A DNA stretch of 64,000 bases, from the NCBI RefSeq assembly GCF_014395975.1, contig NZ_CP060714.1, positions 1,922,001-1,986,000 of the forward strand, given 5' to 3'. This DNA comes from Diaphorobacter ruginosibacter (GTDB lineage: Bacteria; Pseudomonadota; Gammaproteobacteria; Burkholderiales; Burkholderiaceae_C). Numbering within the stretch: position 1 is the stretch's first letter; every line of letters starts with the position of its first letter. Positions 63,538 to 64,000 of the stretch are shown piece after piece. Below the pieces are notes generated by a model. That model was not told where the DNA came from. It saw nothing but the letters and a program-made list of their open reading frames with translations, and made no database searches. The translations under genes were made by a program, and so were the position numbers.

Positions 63538-63750
63538 ATGTCAGAGGAAATCAACATTCAACCGGCCATCGAGCTATTCGCGCAACGCGCAAGGCAATTC
63601 GAAGAACCCCTCAGTGCCAGGGAGTTCGAGCAGGCAGTGGAGCTCCTTGGTCAATGGATCACGCGGGAGCACCGCTGGTTGACGAAAGACGATATTGCCA
63701 TGCTGGGCGATATCGGGGCCGTCCTGTTTCGCGCCTCGGCCAGCGCGTAG
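63538..63750 (+). CDS. Small hypothetical protein
   Basis: This 70-residue, probably helical protein (MSEEINIQPAIELFAQRARQFEEPLSAREFEQAVELLGQW and onward) has many charged residues and no cysteine. No family is recognised. ATG 63538 follows a palindromic element, which supports a separately regulated gene, but its ribosome site is weak. It converges with the MFS gene at the right edge. Confidence 0.5.
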   Translation: MSEEINIQPAIELFAQRARQFEEPLSAREFEQAVELLGQWITREHRWLTKDDIAMLGDIGAVLFRASASA

Positions 63751-63776
63751 TATGGACTTTGGGGCTGCTGCCAGGC

Positions 63777-64000
63777 TCAAGCCGCTTCCACCGCTGCTGG
63801 CTCCTGCGCGTGCGTGACGGGCAGAAGCTCGCGCGTCTTCCAGACAAGCACGCAGATCACGATGTTCATGAGCGCCATGACCGAGCAGAAGGCGATGAGT
63901 GCGCGATTGAGTCCCACGTGGTCGGCCAGCCAGCCCACACCCATGATCGGCAGGATGGTTCCCATGTATCCGATCATGAGATAGGAACTGAGCAGACCGG
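63777..64000 (-). CDS. MFS transporter, C-terminal fragment (cut by window end)
   Basis: The frame stays open to the right edge. The visible 74 residues are the last two transmembrane segments of a major facilitator carrier (GLLSSYLMIGYMGTILPIMGVGWLADHVGLNRALIAFCSVMALMNIVICVLVW) and a short polar tail. GWLADHVGLNRAL is the conserved loop of such proteins. The N-terminus lies beyond the window; the substrate cannot be told. Confidence 0.82.
   Translation of the reverse strand, partial: GLLSSYLMIGYMGTILPIMGVGWLADHVGLNRALIAFCSVMALMNIVICVLVWKTRELLPVTHAQEPAAVEAA

Overview
The window is a gene-dense, GC-rich chromosomal segment of a betaproteobacterium. It is most probably from the family Comamonadaceae (Comamonas/Delftia/Acidovorax-like). 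The inference rests on the gene set and order: an ECF sigma factor with DUF3619, DUF3106 and RDD genes, ilvB-ilvN-ilvC-leuA, nadBA, gloB-methyltransferase-rnhA, ffs-dnaX-ybaB-recR, tctBA with a TctD/TctE-like pair, and an exosortase-type C-terminal signal. No species is claimed. There are no rRNA genes, CRISPR arrays or complete insertion sequences, and I found no tRNA gene.

Layout. 1-6.5 kb: AddB-like (5' cut) and AddA-like recombination nuclease/helicase genes and a flavoprotein. 6.5-9.5 kb: a ureidoglycolate lyase-type gene divergent from an MFS transporter, with a GntR/FCD regulator behind it and matching operator palindromes in the divergent gap. 9.5-13.5 kb: a PepSY protein, a double GNAT protein, a secreted phosphotriesterase-like lipoprotein in an AT-richer island, and the 4.5S RNA gene. 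13.5-16.8 kb: dnaX (with a nine-A slippage site), ybaB and recR. 17-24.3 kb: a MAPEG protein, a lone substrate-binding protein, a glycine-rich sorting-signal protein, mltD, gloB, a methyltransferase, rnhA and a thioredoxin-like gene. 24.4-28.2 kb: moaA-mobA-GNAT-moeA on the minus strand (molybdenum cofactor). 28-35.7 kb: DUF2889, Mpo1-like, ppa, a lone cheW, a FemAB-like gene, nadE-glnB, LOG and dgkA. 35.8-38.4 kb: a sigma/DUF3619/DUF3106/RDD operon. 38.7-44.2 kb: ilvBNC and leuA, with a leucine-rich leader peptide and attenuator before leuA. 44.3-49.3 kb: a PBP7-like endopeptidase, an IclR regulator and nadA-nadB behind a palindromic operator. 49.5-54.7 kb: a complete ferric/phosphonate-type ABC importer and a LysR gene. 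55-61 kb: tctBA, an RRM protein, an IF-1 paralogue and a TctDE-like two-component system. 61-64 kb: a protein tyrosine phosphatase, a VanZ-like protein, small accessory genes (FHA and two unknowns) with AT-rich gaps, and the end of an MFS gene.

How the genes work together. Branched-chain amino acid synthesis (ilvBNC, leuA) appears to be controlled at leuA by classical ribosome-mediated attenuation. The leader ORF has six Leu codons in 15, and the left arm of the terminator can pair alternatively with the end of the leader ORF. De novo NAD synthesis (nadA, nadB) and its last step (nadE) are both present, and the nadA promoter contains a perfect palindrome. The molybdenum cofactor genes form one operon. 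The Tct-type transporter has its own two-component regulators but no adjacent tctC binding protein.

The strongest hunting results are the leuA attenuator, the dnaX poly-A slippage site, the GntR operator pair, the nadA operator, the 4.5S RNA apical-stem covariation, a probable AUU start for mobA, and a small ORF that exactly bridges ilvN and ilvC. No wholly new system such as a defence island was recognised.
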